From NCBI GenBank assembly GCA_000517005.1, contig KI912007.1:81676-126940 (forward strand): a stretch of 45,265 nucleotides of DNA, given 5' to 3'. Positions 26,876-36,594 of this stretch are shown here, one piece after another. The first letter of the stretch is position 1. Each line of letters begins with the position of its first letter. The notes under the pieces are model-generated. The model was given only the letters and a program-made list of their open reading frames with translations. It was not told where the DNA came from and searched no databases. A program made the position numbers and the translations under genes. The DNA comes from Microvirga lupini (GTDB lineage Bacteria > Pseudomonadota > Alphaproteobacteria > Rhizobiales > Beijerinckiaceae).

Positions 26876-27182
26876 TCACAGTTCCGTATGGCAGAGCGCG
26901 TGTGTCGCTGCTCCAGCCTCATTCATGGAGGCGCCTGCCGCTCCGGCATAGGCCAGACTTAAACGAGCGGAAGGCACAGATGTTTTCGGGGAACGCTCTC
27001 AGACAGACTGCTCAGCCCATTCGGGCTTGGGCCGGGTTTTGAAGGATCAGGCCTAAAGCCTTGATCCGCTGGCTCTTTCCTCCACCCCTATGTGTCTATT
27101 ACAGAGTGCAATATCAAGGGATCCGTGGCTATGAACGGTCCCTCCTTGCCGTGAATTATCCCCTGCCGAATGAGAAAGCGTC
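26876..27182. other. Intergenic region between helicase and peptidase genes
   Basis: About 307 bp, with both neighbours on the reverse strand. I see no convincing gene. The imperfect hairpin at 27042-27065 (GGATCAGGC / GCCTTGATCC with one bulged base) could end peptidase transcription, but it lacks a clear T-run. The helicase promoter must lie in the left part. Confidence 0.35.
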
Positions 27183-29228
27183 TCAGGTGCTCCTCTCTCC
27201 AGCGAGCGTTTTCCTGAGAAAGGCCAGTCCCAACGCCGTGAGAAATGCCGCCTGCTCCTTGTTGGCTGCGCCATGGCCACCATCATCGGGCTCGTAAAAG
27301 AAGACCGGCTGCTTCATGGCTTCGAGCTTGGCTGCCATCTTGCGGGCATGGCCAGGATGGACGCGGTCGTCTCGTCTTGAGGTGACGAGCAGAACAGGAG
27401 GATAGGACCGCCCCTCCTCCAAATTCTGGTAGGCGGAAAAGCCCGCCATATAGGCCCATTCCTCGGGCCGCTCGGGATCGCCGTACTCCGCCACCCAGCT
27501 GGGCCCGGCCAACAATCTCGTATAGCGGCGCATGTCGAGAAGCGGCACCGTGCACCAGATGGCGCCGAAAAGCTCGGGATAGCGGGTCAGCATATTGCCG
27601 ACGAGCAGGCCTCCGTTCGAGCCGCCATAGGCGGCAAGCTGCTTCTCCGTAGCGACGCCACGCTTTGTAAGGTCCTGGGCGATGGCTGCAAAATCGTCGT
27701 GGGACAGACGCTTGCCTTCACGCATGCCCGCCTTGTGCCAGGCGGCTCCGAACTCGCCACCACCGCGAATGTTGGCCACGGCCCAGACATTGCCACGCTC
27801 CAGCCAGGTCTTGCCGATGCCGCCGAGATAGCCCGGCGTCATGGTGACCGAGAATCCCCCATAACCGTAAAGCACCGTTGGGCGCGGGCCGTCCTGTTCT
27901 CTCGGGCCGATCTGATAGTACGGAATACGTTCGCCATCGACCGAGACTGCCTCGTGCCGGCTCACCTCCAGACCCGCAGCATCGAAGGCGGCGGGCGTTT
28001 CCTTGAGCACTTCGATCCGCTTGTCCTCGGTCACGAGCGCCAGTTTCGTCGGCTCGATGAAGCTTGAGATCGACAGGAGAAACTCGTCCGTGCGCTCGAG
28101 TTGGCCCGCGTCGAGCGACATGGCGTAGACCGATGCGGTATCCGGCAGCCCTTCCAGCCGCTCCAGCTGCCAGGGTTCGCCCGGCGTGCCGAGCCAGATC
28201 TGGCTTGCCAAATTGTCGAGCACCGTCAGCACCAGTCGGGACTTGGTCCACCAGAAGCCGGAAAGAACTCGCCTCGGGCCTGGCTCGAACAACACGTCGA
28301 AATTCCGCTCGCCATCCATAAAGCGGGAGAAGCTGATCGCCAGCAGAGCATCGGCCGGATAGGTGCGCTCCGACAGAGTCCAATCGCTCTTGAGCTTCAC
28401 GACCAACCAATCCTTCTCCACATCGAAGCGGGCGTCGAGCGGGAGGTCGATGAGCAGAGGATCGCCTTTCTCCCGTGCGAGATAGCTGATCCCTTCCTCG
28501 AAGGTGATCTGGCGGCGATAGAAGGTGCGCTCATAACCTGGCTCCAGGTCGATGGAGGCCGAGATATAGATGTCGTTGAACTCGCCCTGAAAGAGCACCG
28601 GAGCCTGGAGAAAGTCCGAGCCGCGCCGCCACAGGCGGATTGTGCGGGGATAGCCCGAAGCCGTGGCCCCATTCTCACCGAGCGTTGTGGAAACGAGAAG
28701 CTGGTCCCTATCGAGCCAAGCAGCTCCACCCTTGGCCTCGGGAAGAGCGAAGCCATCCTCGACGAAGCGCTTCTCCACGAGGTCGAATTCACGGATCTCG
28801 ACGGCGTCGGCCCCGCCGCGGGACAAGCTGACCAGTCCATAACGCTGCTCCGGCTGGAGCGTGCCGCAGCCTTTCCAGACCCAATCCTCACCCTCCTCCC
28901 GAGCCAGCGCATCGATGTCGAGCACCGTTTCCCAGGACGATTCCGGTTTGCGATACTCCTCCATCGACGTGCGTCGCCACAGGCCGCGCACATGGGTCAC
29001 ATCTTGCCAGAAATTGTAGAGCTGGCCGCGCCTTCTGGTGATGAAGGGAATATTGTCCGGACGGGTCGAGATCTCGTAGAGCGTCCGCTTATCGGCCTCG
29101 AAAGCTGCGTCGCACAGGGCAATCCTCGTGATCTCGTTGTGAGCCCTCACCCAGGCGAGCGCCTCCGTGCCCTCCACATCCTCCAGCCAGAGATAGGGAT
29201 CGGGTCGCTCCTGCATGCGTTCGGCCAT
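27183..29228 (-). CDS. Prolyl oligopeptidase family serine peptidase (S9)
   Basis: 681 residues, the usual length. The N-terminal beta-propeller half begins DPYLWLEDVEGTEALAWV, the family's standard opening. The C-terminal alpha/beta-hydrolase holds the catalytic triad Ser537 (YGGSNGGLLVGN), Asp620 (SRRDDRVHPGHARK) and His652 (DDGGHGAANKEQ), plus the oxyanion strand VLYGYGGFSVTMTPGY. There is no signal peptide, so it is likely cytosolic and acts on short peptides. ATG 29228 is used, with a second Met at residue 5. The gene stands alone, divergent from the 124-residue protein gene. Confidence 0.94.
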   Translation of the reverse strand: MAERMQERPDPYLWLEDVEGTEALAWVRAHNEITRIALCDAAFEADKRTLYEISTRPDNIPFITRRRGQLYNFWQDVTHVRGLWRRTSMEEYRKPESSWETVLDIDALAREEGEDWVWKGCGTLQPEQRYGLVSLSRGGADAVEIREFDLVEKRFVEDGFALPEAKGGAAWLDRDQLLVSTTLGENGATASGYPRTIRLWRRGSDFLQAPVLFQGEFNDIYISASIDLEPGYERTFYRRQITFEEGISYLAREKGDPLLIDLPLDARFDVEKDWLVVKLKSDWTLSERTYPADALLAISFSRFMDGERNFDVLFEPGPRRVLSGFWWTKSRLVLTVLDNLASQIWLGTPGEPWQLERLEGLPDTASVYAMSLDAGQLERTDEFLLSISSFIEPTKLALVTEDKRIEVLKETPAAFDAAGLEVSRHEAVSVDGERIPYYQIGPREQDGPRPTVLYGYGGFSVTMTPGYLGGIGKTWLERGNVWAVANIRGGGEFGAAWHKAGMREGKRLSHDDFAAIAQDLTKRGVATEKQLAAYGGSNGGLLVGNMLTRYPELFGAIWCTVPLLDMRRYTRLLAGPSWVAEYGDPERPEEWAYMAGFSAYQNLEEGRSYPPVLLVTSRRDDRVHPGHARKMAAKLEAMKQPVFFYEPDDGGHGAANKEQAAFLTALGLAFLRKTLAGERST

Positions 29229-29306
29229 AGCTGTGGGTTCCGTTCGGTTTGCTGATAACGGGCGGGCGAGAATCGGTTGGAACCATTATTGGTCAGCCCG
29301 AGCCAT

Positions 29307-29350
29307 GGGCAACACTTTGCCCAGAACCGAACCGGTCAACATCCGTTGAC
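29307..29350. repeat. Two adjacent perfect inverted repeats in the 29229-29376 divergent promoter region
   Basis: GGGCAA-CACT-TTGCCC at 29307-29322 and GTCAAC-ATCC-GTTGAC at 29335-29350 both have 6-bp arms and 4-base centres, 12 bp apart. They lie 26-70 bp upstream of the gene starting at 29377 and may be operator sites. No regulator gene is adjacent. Confidence 0.4.
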
Positions 29351-29376
29351 GATAAGCCAATTGAACGGAGGCCGCC

Positions 29377-29751
29377 ATGGATCCATTCGTCTCCGCACTC
29401 GAAGAACTTGCCGAAGCGCTCATGGCCGACGAGGATCCGGAACAGGCCTTGCCGGATATCGCGGACGAGCACGGTCTTCCGGTCCAGGCCTTGAGAAACC
29501 GCGCATTGCGGGCGTTCGGACCTCTCGAAACCTATAAGCAGCGTCAAGCGGAATTGAAGAAGGAACGGGAGCAGACGGCGAGACGCCGCGATCCGGTTTT
29601 TGCGGGCGCCTCCTTCCTGGCCGCTGTTGCGAGCCTCAGTCCCAAGCTCTCCACCGAAGACAGGCAGGCCGAGATCCAACGTCTGGCGGAAGAGTACGAT
29701 GTCGATCCCGCCGCCCACAAGGAGGCCATCGAGCGGCTGCGCAAGCGCTGA
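29377..29751 (+). CDS. Hypothetical protein, 124 residues, helical and charged
   Basis: ATG 29377 has a strong ACGGAGG ribosome site. The protein is acidic at the start (FVSALEELAEALMADEDPEQ), has a helix-turn-helix-like middle (ALPDIADEHGLPVQALRNRA, then LRAFGPLETYKQRQAELKKE), and a second copy-like segment near the end (EYDVDPAAHKEAIERLRKR). There is no signal peptide or membrane segment. The DxxLPVxALxxRA wording hints at a small DNA-binding fold, but I recognise no named family. It converges on the RND pump genes. Confidence 0.72.
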   Translation: MDPFVSALEELAEALMADEDPEQALPDIADEHGLPVQALRNRALRAFGPLETYKQRQAELKKEREQTARRRDPVFAGASFLAAVASLSPKLSTEDRQAEIQRLAEEYDVDPAAHKEAIERLRKR

Positions 29752-29779
29752 GATCCGGCGCCATTGCCGACGCCCAAAT

Positions 29780-32700
29780 CTAAACCTCTTTCGCAGGCGC
29801 GGATTCAGGCGTGACCGGCGCAGCTGCCTTATCCGCCGGTCTCCGCTCCCGCGTCACCAGACGGAAGAACAGCGGTACGAAGAGAACGGCAAGAAAGGTT
29901 GCGGCCAGCATGCCGCCAATGACGCCTGTGCCCACCGAGTGACGGCTTGCAGAGCCTGCACCCGTCGAGATCGCGAGAGGCACGACGCCGAGGATGAAGG
30001 CGAGAGATGTCATCACGATGGGGCGGAAGCGAAGACGGGCCGCCTCCAGGGCCGCATCATAGACGGTCTCCCCTGCCCTGTGGCGCTCGGCTGCGAACTC
30101 GACGATCAGGATCGCATTCTTGGCCGCCAAACCGATGAGGGTGACGAGCCCGACCTGGAAATAGATGTCGTTCTCGATCCCGCGCAGCCAGATGGCGAGG
30201 ATGGCGCCGAAGACGGCGAACGGCACGGCCGTGATGACGGCAACCGGCAGGGACCAGCGCTCATACTGCGCCGCGAGGATCAGGAACACCATCACGAGGC
30301 CCAGGAGGAACCCCTGCGATCCGGTTCCGGCCGATTGCAGTTCCTGATAGGCTGACCCCGTCCAGCCGATGGAGTAGTCGGAGGACAGGTTCTGCGACAC
30401 CACCTGCTCGATGGTGGCGATCGCCTGTCCCGAGGAATAGCCTGGAGCCGGATTACCCTGGATTTTCGCTGCGGGAAACACATTGAACCGATCGACCACA
30501 TCGGGACCGACGATGCGGGAGGTGGACAGGAGAACGTTGAGCGGGACCATGGTGCCTTCGTCCGAACGGACGAACACATGCTGCAGATCGTTCGGCGTCA
30601 TTCGGAATTCGGGTTCGGATGAGAGGCTTACCCGATAGGTGCGCCCGAACAGGCCAAAATCGTTGACATAAAGGCTGCCGAAGGTGCTCTGCATCGTAGC
30701 GAAAATCTCCGAGATCGGAACGCCGAGGGCTTTTGCCTTGTCGCGATCCACGTCGATCCGGTATTGCGGCACGTTCGTGCTGAAGGTCGTAGAGACGCCT
30801 GAGAGTTCCGGCCGCTGCCGGGCGGCCTGAACCACCTGCTGGGCCGCCTGGGAAAGGCTGTCGAGAGAGCCGCCCGACCGGTCCTGCAGGTAGAACTCGA
30901 AACCGCCGGTCGTGCTCATGCCCGTGATGGGAGGCGGGTTGAAGCCGAAGACAACCCCGTCACGGAAGTTCACGTTGAGAGCTGCGAAAGCCGGGGCGAG
31001 ATTGCGCGCATCGAGCCGCGGGTCGGTTCGCTCAGACCAGTCTTTGAGAGTCACGAAGGACACGCCGGAATTGGTTTTCTGCGCGCCGGACAGGAGATCG
31101 AACCCGGCAATCGTCACCACGTCGGCGACGGCGGGATTGCGTGTGAGTTCCTCGCTCACCTTCGCGGTGATGTCGAGGGTACGGTCGAGGGAGGCCGCCG
31201 GCGGCAGAGCCGTCACGACGAAGACGCTTCCCAGATCTTCTGCAGGCACAAGCCCGCCCGGCACCCGCTCGAACAGCCACCAGGTCGCCCCGAGCGTGCC
31301 GCCAATGAGCAACAGAGCGATCATGGCATGGCGCAGGAAGAAGGCTGTCCCCGAGGTGAAAGTGCGCATCACCCGATCGAAGCCACGATTGAAGACGCGG
31401 AATGGCAGCCAGGGCTCGCTATGTCCCTCCTTGAGGTGAAGAGCGCACAAGGCGGGCGTCAGCGTGAGCGCCACGATGCCGGAAATCACCACCGAAACCG
31501 CGATGGTCACGGCAAACTGCCGGTAGAGTTCGCCCGCCAGACCGCCGAGGAAGGACACGGGGATGAACACCGCGCAGAGCACGAGCACGACGGCGATGAC
31601 GGGGCCGCTCACTTCCTGCATGGCCTGGATGGCAGCCTCCCGCGGCGGCTTGTGCTCCATCGACATGATGCGCTCGACGTTCTCCAGCACGATGATGGCA
31701 TCATCGACCACAATGCCGATGGCGAGGATAAGTCCGAAGAGCGTAAGGAGGTTGACCGAGAATCCGAGAGCATACATGCCGGCGAACGTGCCGACGATGG
31801 ACACCGGCACGGCGAGCAGCGGGATCAGGGTAGCGCGCCAGTTCTGCAGGAAGAGGAAGACCACGATCACCACTAGCACGATGGCCTCGATGAAGGTCTT
31901 GACGACTTCATCGATGGAAACCTCGATGAACCTCGTCGTGTTATACGGCACGTCGTAGCGCAGTCCATCGGGGAAACGCTGCGAGAGCCGGCTCATTGCC
32001 GCGTCGACGGCCGCCGAAACGTTCAGGGCATTGGCTCCGGGTTGGAGATAGATCCCAATCGGCACCGTGGGAGCTCCGTTCAGGGTCGACACGGTGGAAT
32101 AGTTCAGGGAACCAAGTTCGACTCGCGCGACATCCTTCAGCCGCAGCGCGCCGCCGTTCTCGTCGGAGCGCAGGAAGATCTGCTCGAATTCGCGGGGATC
32201 CGCGAAGCGGCCCTGGGTCGTAACCGAGTAGGTGAAGGCTTGCCGGCCCGGTGTCGGCTCTTCCGCAAAGCGTCCGGCCGCGAATTGCGCGTTCTGCTCG
32301 CGGATGGCGGCGGCAACGTCTCCGGGAGTGAGATTGTACTGCGCAACCTTGTCAGGCCGAAGCCAGATGCGCATGGAATAATCTGAAGCCCCGAAGAGCG
32401 ACGCATCACCGACACCGGGGGTGCGGCGCAACTCGTCGATGATGTTGATAAGCGCATAATTGGAGATGTAGATCGTGTCGTAACGCCGATCAGGCGAGGA
32501 CAAGGCGACGATCTGCAGGATCGAGGACGACCGCTTGGTCACCGTCACGCCCTGCCGCCGCACCTCTTCCGGCAGAACGGCCGTCGCACGCTGGACGCGG
32601 TTGTTGACGTTGATGGTGGCTTGGTCAGCATCCGTCCCGGTCTGGAAGTACACCGACAGGTTCATAGTTCCGGAACCGGTCGAGGTCGATTGCATGTAGA

Positions 32701-32929
32701 TCATGTCCTCGACCCCATTGACCTGCTGCTCCAAGGGAGCCGCGACAGTTTCCGCAATGGTCTCGGCGCTCGCTCCTGGATAAGTGGCCGAGACCACGAC
32801 CTGGGGTGGAACGATTTCGGGATATTGCGCAACCGGCAAAACCCGCATTGCGATCAGGCCGATGAGAACGATGGCGATGGAGAGGACCGACGCGAAGATC
32901 GGGCGATCGATGAAGAATTTCGAGATCAT
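29780..32929 (-). CDS. RND efflux pump inner-membrane transporter (HAE1/AcrB family)
   Basis: 1049 residues, the normal AcrB/MexB length. It exports drugs, solvents or lipophilic compounds using the proton gradient. The start [20 protein letters not shown] is typical, as is the proton-relay pair in [18 protein letters not shown], the repeat in the second half ([16 protein letters not shown]), and two large periplasmic porter loops. Twelve membrane segments are inferred. Its ATG overlaps the adaptor stop (ATGA). No outer-membrane TolC/OprM gene and no TetR regulator are adjacent, so the pump must borrow a channel from elsewhere. Confidence 0.96.
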   Translation of the reverse strand: MISKFFIDRPIFASVLSIAIVLIGLIAMRVLPVAQYPEIVPPQVVVSATYPGASAETIAETVAAPLEQQVNGVEDMIYMQSTSTGSGTMNLSVYFQTGTDADQATINVNNRVQRATAVLPEEVRRQGVTVTKRSSSILQIVALSSPDRRYDTIYISNYALINIIDELRRTPGVGDASLFGASDYSMRIWLRPDKVAQYNLTPGDVAAAIREQNAQFAAGRFAEEPTPGRQAFTYSVTTQGRFADPREFEQIFLRSDENGGALRLKDVARVELGSLNYSTVSTLNGAPTVPIGIYLQPGANALNVSAAVDAAMSRLSQRFPDGLRYDVPYNTTRFIEVSIDEVVKTFIEAIVLVVIVVFLFLQNWRATLIPLLAVPVSIVGTFAGMYALGFSVNLLTLFGLILAIGIVVDDAIIVLENVERIMSMEHKPPREAAIQAMQEVSGPVIAVVLVLCAVFIPVSFLGGLAGELYRQFAVTIAVSVVISGIVALTLTPALCALHLKEGHSEPWLPFRVFNRGFDRVMRTFTSGTAFFLRHAMIALLLIGGTLGATWWLFERVPGGLVPAEDLGSVFVVTALPPAASLDRTLDITAKVSEELTRNPAVADVVTIAGFDLLSGAQKTNSGVSFVTLKDWSERTDPRLDARNLAPAFAALNVNFRDGVVFGFNPPPITGMSTTGGFEFYLQDRSGGSLDSLSQAAQQVVQAARQRPELSGVSTTFSTNVPQYRIDVDRDKAKALGVPISEIFATMQSTFGSLYVNDFGLFGRTYRVSLSSEPEFRMTPNDLQHVFVRSDEGTMVPLNVLLSTSRIVGPDVVDRFNVFPAAKIQGNPAPGYSSGQAIATIEQVVSQNLSSDYSIGWTGSAYQELQSAGTGSQGFLLGLVMVFLILAAQYERWSLPVAVITAVPFAVFGAILAIWLRGIENDIYFQVGLVTLIGLAAKNAILIVEFAAERHRAGETVYDAALEAARLRFRPIVMTSLAFILGVVPLAISTGAGSASRHSVGTGVIGGMLAATFLAVLFVPLFFRLVTRERRPADKAAAPVTPESAPAKEV

Positions 32930-34131
32930 GGCCGGGCCCCTGGAGCAGGAGCACCGGGGGTGCCCGTGGTCTGCGCAGCCTTGGGATCCGTTGGCACCGG
33001 CCTGACGGGCTGGCCTGGCCGGACGCGGATCACGCCATCGACGACGACCCTTTCACCTCCGTTCAGGCCCTCGCGCACGACCCAGCCCGCCGCGAGTTCA
33101 GGCCCCAATCGGATCGGGCGTGCCTGCGCGATATCGTTCTCGCCAAGAACATAGACCATAGGTCCCTGTGGACCCTGGCTGACCGCCTGCTGCGGAACGA
33201 CGATCGTATCCGGCAAGGTGATGCCGATGAGGCGCACCCTGACGAACTGGCCCGGCAACAGCAGACCATCCGGATTCGGGAAGACCGCCCGCGCCTGAAT
33301 CGTTCCGGTCTGAAGATCGACACGCTGGGCGGCCGTATCGATCCTGCCGGTCTGCGGGTATTTCGCCTGATGGGCATATTGCAGCTCAACCGTCAGATCC
33401 CTTTCCGCAATCGGCCTCTCTCGCCGCTCGTTTAGGGCGCGAAAGGCCCTGCCCTCCTCATCTGTGAAGGAGAAGTTCACATAAGCCGGATCGATCTGAG
33501 AGATGGTGGTCAGAAGCGTCTGCTGCGCCTGGATGAGTGCGCCGACCGGCGGCGATTCCAGTGCCGTGATTCCGGCCGCAGGCGCCGTGACGGTCGTGTA
33601 GCTCAGGTTCAGCTTGGCATTCTTGATCTCGGCCTCGGCGAGTTGGACGCCCGCTCGGGCCTGATCCCGCTGAGAGCGGGCCTCCTCAAGTTGCGCATCC
33701 GTGGAGACGCCACGGCGAACGAGCTGTTCAATTCGGTTGAAATTGTCTTCGGCCTGGCGAAGGGCCGCCTGGGCCTGCTGCTGCTGAGCTTCCGCCCGGG
33801 TCAGAGCCACCTCGTAGGTCGCCGGATCGATCCGGAAGAGCACCTGATCCTGCGTGACCCGCGCTCCCTCCTCAAATTCGCGCTTGAGCAGGAGACCGCC
33901 GACCCGTGGGCGCACCTCGATGTCACGGAAGCCGGAAACACGACCGGCATATTCCACCGGATAGGACACTTCGGCGGGCTGAACCACCACGATTCCGACC
34001 TGGGGAACCGGCAGGGCGGAAGCCCCCGCCTGCTGCGCCGGCGTCTCTCGTGGGGAGCGGAACAGGAAGAAATAGGCGCCAGCAGCGAGAACCAAGCCGG
34101 CTACGGCGATGAGGAGGATGCGCTTGACCAC
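32926..34131 (-). CDS. RND efflux periplasmic adaptor (membrane fusion protein)
   Basis: 401 residues from GTG 34131, which has GGAGGG 4-5 bp upstream; the open frame to 34278 adds residues unlike the family and is not used. An N-terminal membrane anchor ([20 protein letters not shown]) is followed by a first beta/lipoyl half ([19 protein letters not shown]), a long alpha-helical hairpin ([20 protein letters not shown]), the second lipoyl half and a beta-barrel/membrane-proximal domain. The tail is proline/alanine-rich. There is no lipobox cysteine. It couples the RND transporter (next gene, 4-bp overlap) to an outer-membrane channel. Confidence 0.95.
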   Translation of the reverse strand: MVKRILLIAVAGLVLAAGAYFFLFRSPRETPAQQAGASALPVPQVGIVVVQPAEVSYPVEYAGRVSGFRDIEVRPRVGGLLLKREFEEGARVTQDQVLFRIDPATYEVALTRAEAQQQQAQAALRQAEDNFNRIEQLVRRGVSTDAQLEEARSQRDQARAGVQLAEAEIKNAKLNLSYTTVTAPAAGITALESPPVGALIQAQQTLLTTISQIDPAYVNFSFTDEEGRAFRALNERRERPIAERDLTVELQYAHQAKYPQTGRIDTAAQRVDLQTGTIQARAVFPNPDGLLLPGQFVRVRLIGITLPDTIVVPQQAVSQGPQGPMVYVLGENDIAQARPIRLGPELAAGWVVREGLNGGERVVVDGVIRVRPGQPVRPVPTDPKAAQTTGTPGAPAPGARP

Positions 34132-34472
34132 TTGGCCCTCCAAACACTTTGGGACGAGCTGCCCGTCGAAGGAGCTGCCTTCATCGGCGCATGACTGGCG
34201 AGCGGCAGATCCCTGCCCTAAGGCATGAACACCTTGACAATGCGCCAGTTCCGCAGCAGCCGAACCAGCCGTCAGCATACCTGCGACACTTTAACGTGTG
34301 TTAACAAAATCTTTCCTTGTGTCGGGTTTCTGACAGACGAACAGCCGCGCTCCGATATCATCCGCCTCAAATAAAGAATGAACATGTCGCAGGGGGGCAC
34401 AATCATGGCCATCCGTACGCCATCCGCCTCTTCATAGAGGGTGTTGGGCTGTGCCGGACCATGGAGTGCTTG
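34132..34472. other. Upstream region of the efflux operon
   Basis: About 340 bp that should contain the leftward efflux promoter. A 14-bp inverted repeat TTAAC-GTGT-GTTAA lies at 34291-34304 in an AT-rich patch, about 160 bp before the adaptor start, and is a candidate operator. No regulator gene is nearby. Nothing else is supportable. Confidence 0.35.
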
Positions 34473-34670
34473 ATGAAGAGCAAGAAAAGAAAGCCCATTT
34501 TCTCTGAGCTGCGTCGGACGGCAAAGCTCGAGCGTGAGCTCAAAGCGATCGAAGCTCAGATCGTACTTCTGGAAAAAGACACGCGTCTGGATCTCGCCGT
34601 GCAGGACCATTTTGTTCTGTGGAGACGGCCGAACCTTTTCGCCCCTTGGCCCTTAGGCTTACAGCATTAG
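34473..34670 (+). CDS. Small basic hypothetical protein, 65 residues
   Basis: ATG 34473 has GGAG 6 bp upstream. The protein starts MKSKKRKPIFSELRRTAKLE, then forms a probable coiled-coil helix (RELKAIEAQIVLLEKDTRLD), and ends with a tryptophan/proline-rich tail. It is unlike any family I know. The ribosome site and the helical design favour a real gene, but the small size leaves doubt. It lies 81 bp upstream of the hemerythrin/phasin gene on the same strand. Confidence 0.42.
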   Translation: MKSKKRKPIFSELRRTAKLERELKAIEAQIVLLEKDTRLDLAVQDHFVLWRRPNLFAPWPLGLQH

Positions 34671-34751
34671 GCAAGACCCCATCACCGCCCTGTGTCGAAC
34701 CGTCTGCGTTCAGCGCAGATCCACGCCTCATCTGAACCTTAGGAACGGATC

Positions 34752-35744
34752 ATGACCATGCGAAAATTGAATCAGGCGCCTCCTGACAAGGCACGGGATC
34801 TCTTCGAGAAACTGCTCGCTACCTCCGACAGCGCTGTCAAAACCCGTGAGCGTCTGTTCGCGGACCTGCAGGAGGAGTTGAAGCTGTTGGCCACCCTTCA
34901 AGAGCAGCACCTCCTGCCGATCCTTCGACGGCACGGAATGGACGACCTCGCTCGTCAGGCTCTCACCGACCATGAGGAAACCACAGCGCTTCTGACGGAA
35001 CTGGAGCGCATGCCGAAGAACAACAGTGAATTTCTCACCAAAGTGGCCGAGCTGAGAAGAGTGTTCCAGCAGCATATTCGCGACGACAGGAAGGAGCTTC
35101 TTCCGGCCGTGCTCAAGGTTCTGAGTGACGATGAAGCGGAAGCGGTCATCGAGAAAGTGGAGGATGAAATGGCAGCTATCGACGAAACGAAGCGCCACGA
35201 GGCGCGCCGTGCCCGCGAGCAGGTCGAGGCGGTCCAGCGCACAACCGACGATCTTGCCGAGACTGTGCGGACAGGAACGGAGAGCGCCCAAAGCATCGCT
35301 CAGACGATGCAGAAGGTCGTGGAGAACAGCTTCGACATGCTATCCGAATTGACCCGCCGCTCGACGGGTCAGGCGCTGCAGATGTTCGGCCGCCCCGGTG
35401 GAGAGGCTCGAGGGCTCACCGAGCAAGCCTCGGACAACGTCAAGACCGTGGCTCAGCCCAACACGGTCCTGGCGCAAGGATTTCAGGATATGTCGCGGGA
35501 ATTCTTCGAACTGAGCCAGAAGCGCTTGCAGACAAACCTCGACGGGTTGAACGCCCTCGCCCGCTGCCGGTCCATGAACGACTTTGTTACGGTTCAAAGC
35601 TCCCTCATCCGTGACAACCTGGAGCAGACCGTCGACAACAGCCGGCGCATGGCCGAATTGACGGTGAAACTCGCGGACGAGGCGACCCGCACCGTAACAG
35701 TCGGCGTGAAGCAATTCGCCGAGCGGGCCGGCCGAGCAGCCTGA
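34752..35744 (+). CDS. Hemerythrin-like helical domain fused to a phasin domain
   Basis: 330 residues from ATG 34752. The first ~145 residues form a four-helix bundle like HHE/hemerythrin domains: LLPILRRHGM, DHEETTALLTELERM (H74) and FQQHIRDDRKELLPAVLKVL (H108, D112). The first helix-pair ligands (the HxxxE before LLPIL) appear replaced (L46, Q50), so an iron centre is doubtful. The last ~150 residues read as a phasin: FQDMSREFFELSQKRLQTNL, then GLNALARCRSMNDFVTVQSS and RRMAELTVKLADEATRTV. Phasins coat PHA granules, and PHA synthase lies 2.7 kb downstream. The fusion may bring a stress-sensing or protective bundle to the granule surface. GGAAC precedes the start as a weak ribosome site. Confidence 0.82.
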   Translation: MTMRKLNQAPPDKARDLFEKLLATSDSAVKTRERLFADLQEELKLLATLQEQHLLPILRRHGMDDLARQALTDHEETTALLTELERMPKNNSEFLTKVAELRRVFQQHIRDDRKELLPAVLKVLSDDEAEAVIEKVEDEMAAIDETKRHEARRAREQVEAVQRTTDDLAETVRTGTESAQSIAQTMQKVVENSFDMLSELTRRSTGQALQMFGRPGGEARGLTEQASDNVKTVAQPNTVLAQGFQDMSREFFELSQKRLQTNLDGLNALARCRSMNDFVTVQSSLIRDNLEQTVDNSRRMAELTVKLADEATRTVTVGVKQFAERAGRAA

Positions 35745-35761
35745 TCCTGGAACGGCATTGC

Positions 35762-35784
35762 GCCCCTGGCCGAAGGCCAGGGGC
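35762..35784. terminator. Strong hairpin between convergent genes, probable bidirectional terminator
   Basis: GCCCCTGGCC (35762-35771) and GGCCAGGGGC (35775-35784) pair perfectly over 10 bp around a GAA loop. It lies 17 bp after the phasin-fusion stop and 27 bp past the stop of the convergent membrane-protein gene. The T-run is weak (CCACTTATG), so a pause or RNA-end-protection role is also possible. Confidence 0.6.
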
Positions 35785-35811
35785 CACTTATGATGCCCTG
35801 CAATGAGCAGA

Positions 35812-36009
35812 TCAGCGCTGTTTCCCGGAACGGTTCAGGGCGATCGTCCAGCGATGCGGCCAGAAAGCCAGGATCGCCACGACGAACGTGAGAAGGAGGA
35901 GGGCTACCATCATTTGGGCCACTCCGAAGATCGGCGCATCTTTGGCGACGAACCAACCTGTGACGACGCCGGCCGCAACCATCAAAATCCGAACGATCCA
36001 GCTGATCAT
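35812..36009 (-). CDS. Small membrane protein, 65 residues
   Basis: ATG 36009 has GGAGA 5 bp upstream. Two transmembrane helices are clear: WIVRILMVAAGVVTGWFVA (about 4-22) and MMVALLLLTFVVAILAFWPH (about 32-52), followed by a basic tail RWTIALNRSGKQR. It is probably an inner-membrane hairpin with both ends on the same side. I know no function. It converges on the phasin fusion across the hairpin at 35762. Confidence 0.7.
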   Translation of the reverse strand: MISWIVRILMVAAGVVTGWFVAKDAPIFGVAQMMVALLLLTFVVAILAFWPHRWTIALNRSGKQR

Positions 36010-36275
36010 GAGCGTCTCCACGAGTTCCGCGCATTATCCGAAGCTTACTACAAATTAGCTGCCGGATCGGACAATCATTATGGCAGGAATCTCAACCCGT
36101 CATTTGACCGGGATCAATGTATTGGAGCCAAGCCATTGCACACTCATGCTAGGGATCATGACCGCACGGCAACCCTGTAACGCCAAGCTGCCCCAACCTG
36201 ACCAAAGTCATGTTCGCAACTTAGGTTAACAGCTCAAAGAAAGCTCAAGCTGCAAGAATACCCTCGGAGGAAGTC

Positions 36276-36557
36276 ATGGCCGCAGATGTCGAGCGCTCCC
36301 GTCTCCAAAAGGTACAGAACAGGGAAGCATTTTATTCCCTGGACATTCTCCCCCTGCTCCAAACGGTGCTAGCCGATTTGGCCGACATTGATTCCGCTTA
36401 TGAGAAGAATCTCGATGCCATCAAGCACAGCGAGGCGGATGAAGGTCGCAAGAGCGAATTGGTCGCACGACTCTGGCACCAGCATCGTGAACGGCGAGCT
36501 CCCTACATTCACGAACTCATAGTCCTGAGGGAACGGATTGAGACGACATTCACCTGA
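36276..36557 (+). CDS. Hypothetical protein, 93 residues
   Basis: ATG 36276 is preceded by a strong CGGAGGAAG ribosome site. The protein is a helical, charged, soluble chain (DILPLLQTVLADLADIDSAY, then EKNLDAIKHSEADEGRKSEL and WHQHRERRAPYIHELIVL). No signal, membrane segment or known family is seen. It is convergent with the chemoreceptor gene 37 bp away; the ribosome site and clean helical sequence support it as a gene. Confidence 0.68.
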   Translation: MAADVERSRLQKVQNREAFYSLDILPLLQTVLADLADIDSAYEKNLDAIKHSEADEGRKSELVARLWHQHRERRAPYIHELIVLRERIETTFT

Positions 36558-36594
36558 GTAAGGCGACGGCTCTCTTCCTGAGAAGCGCTAGCTT

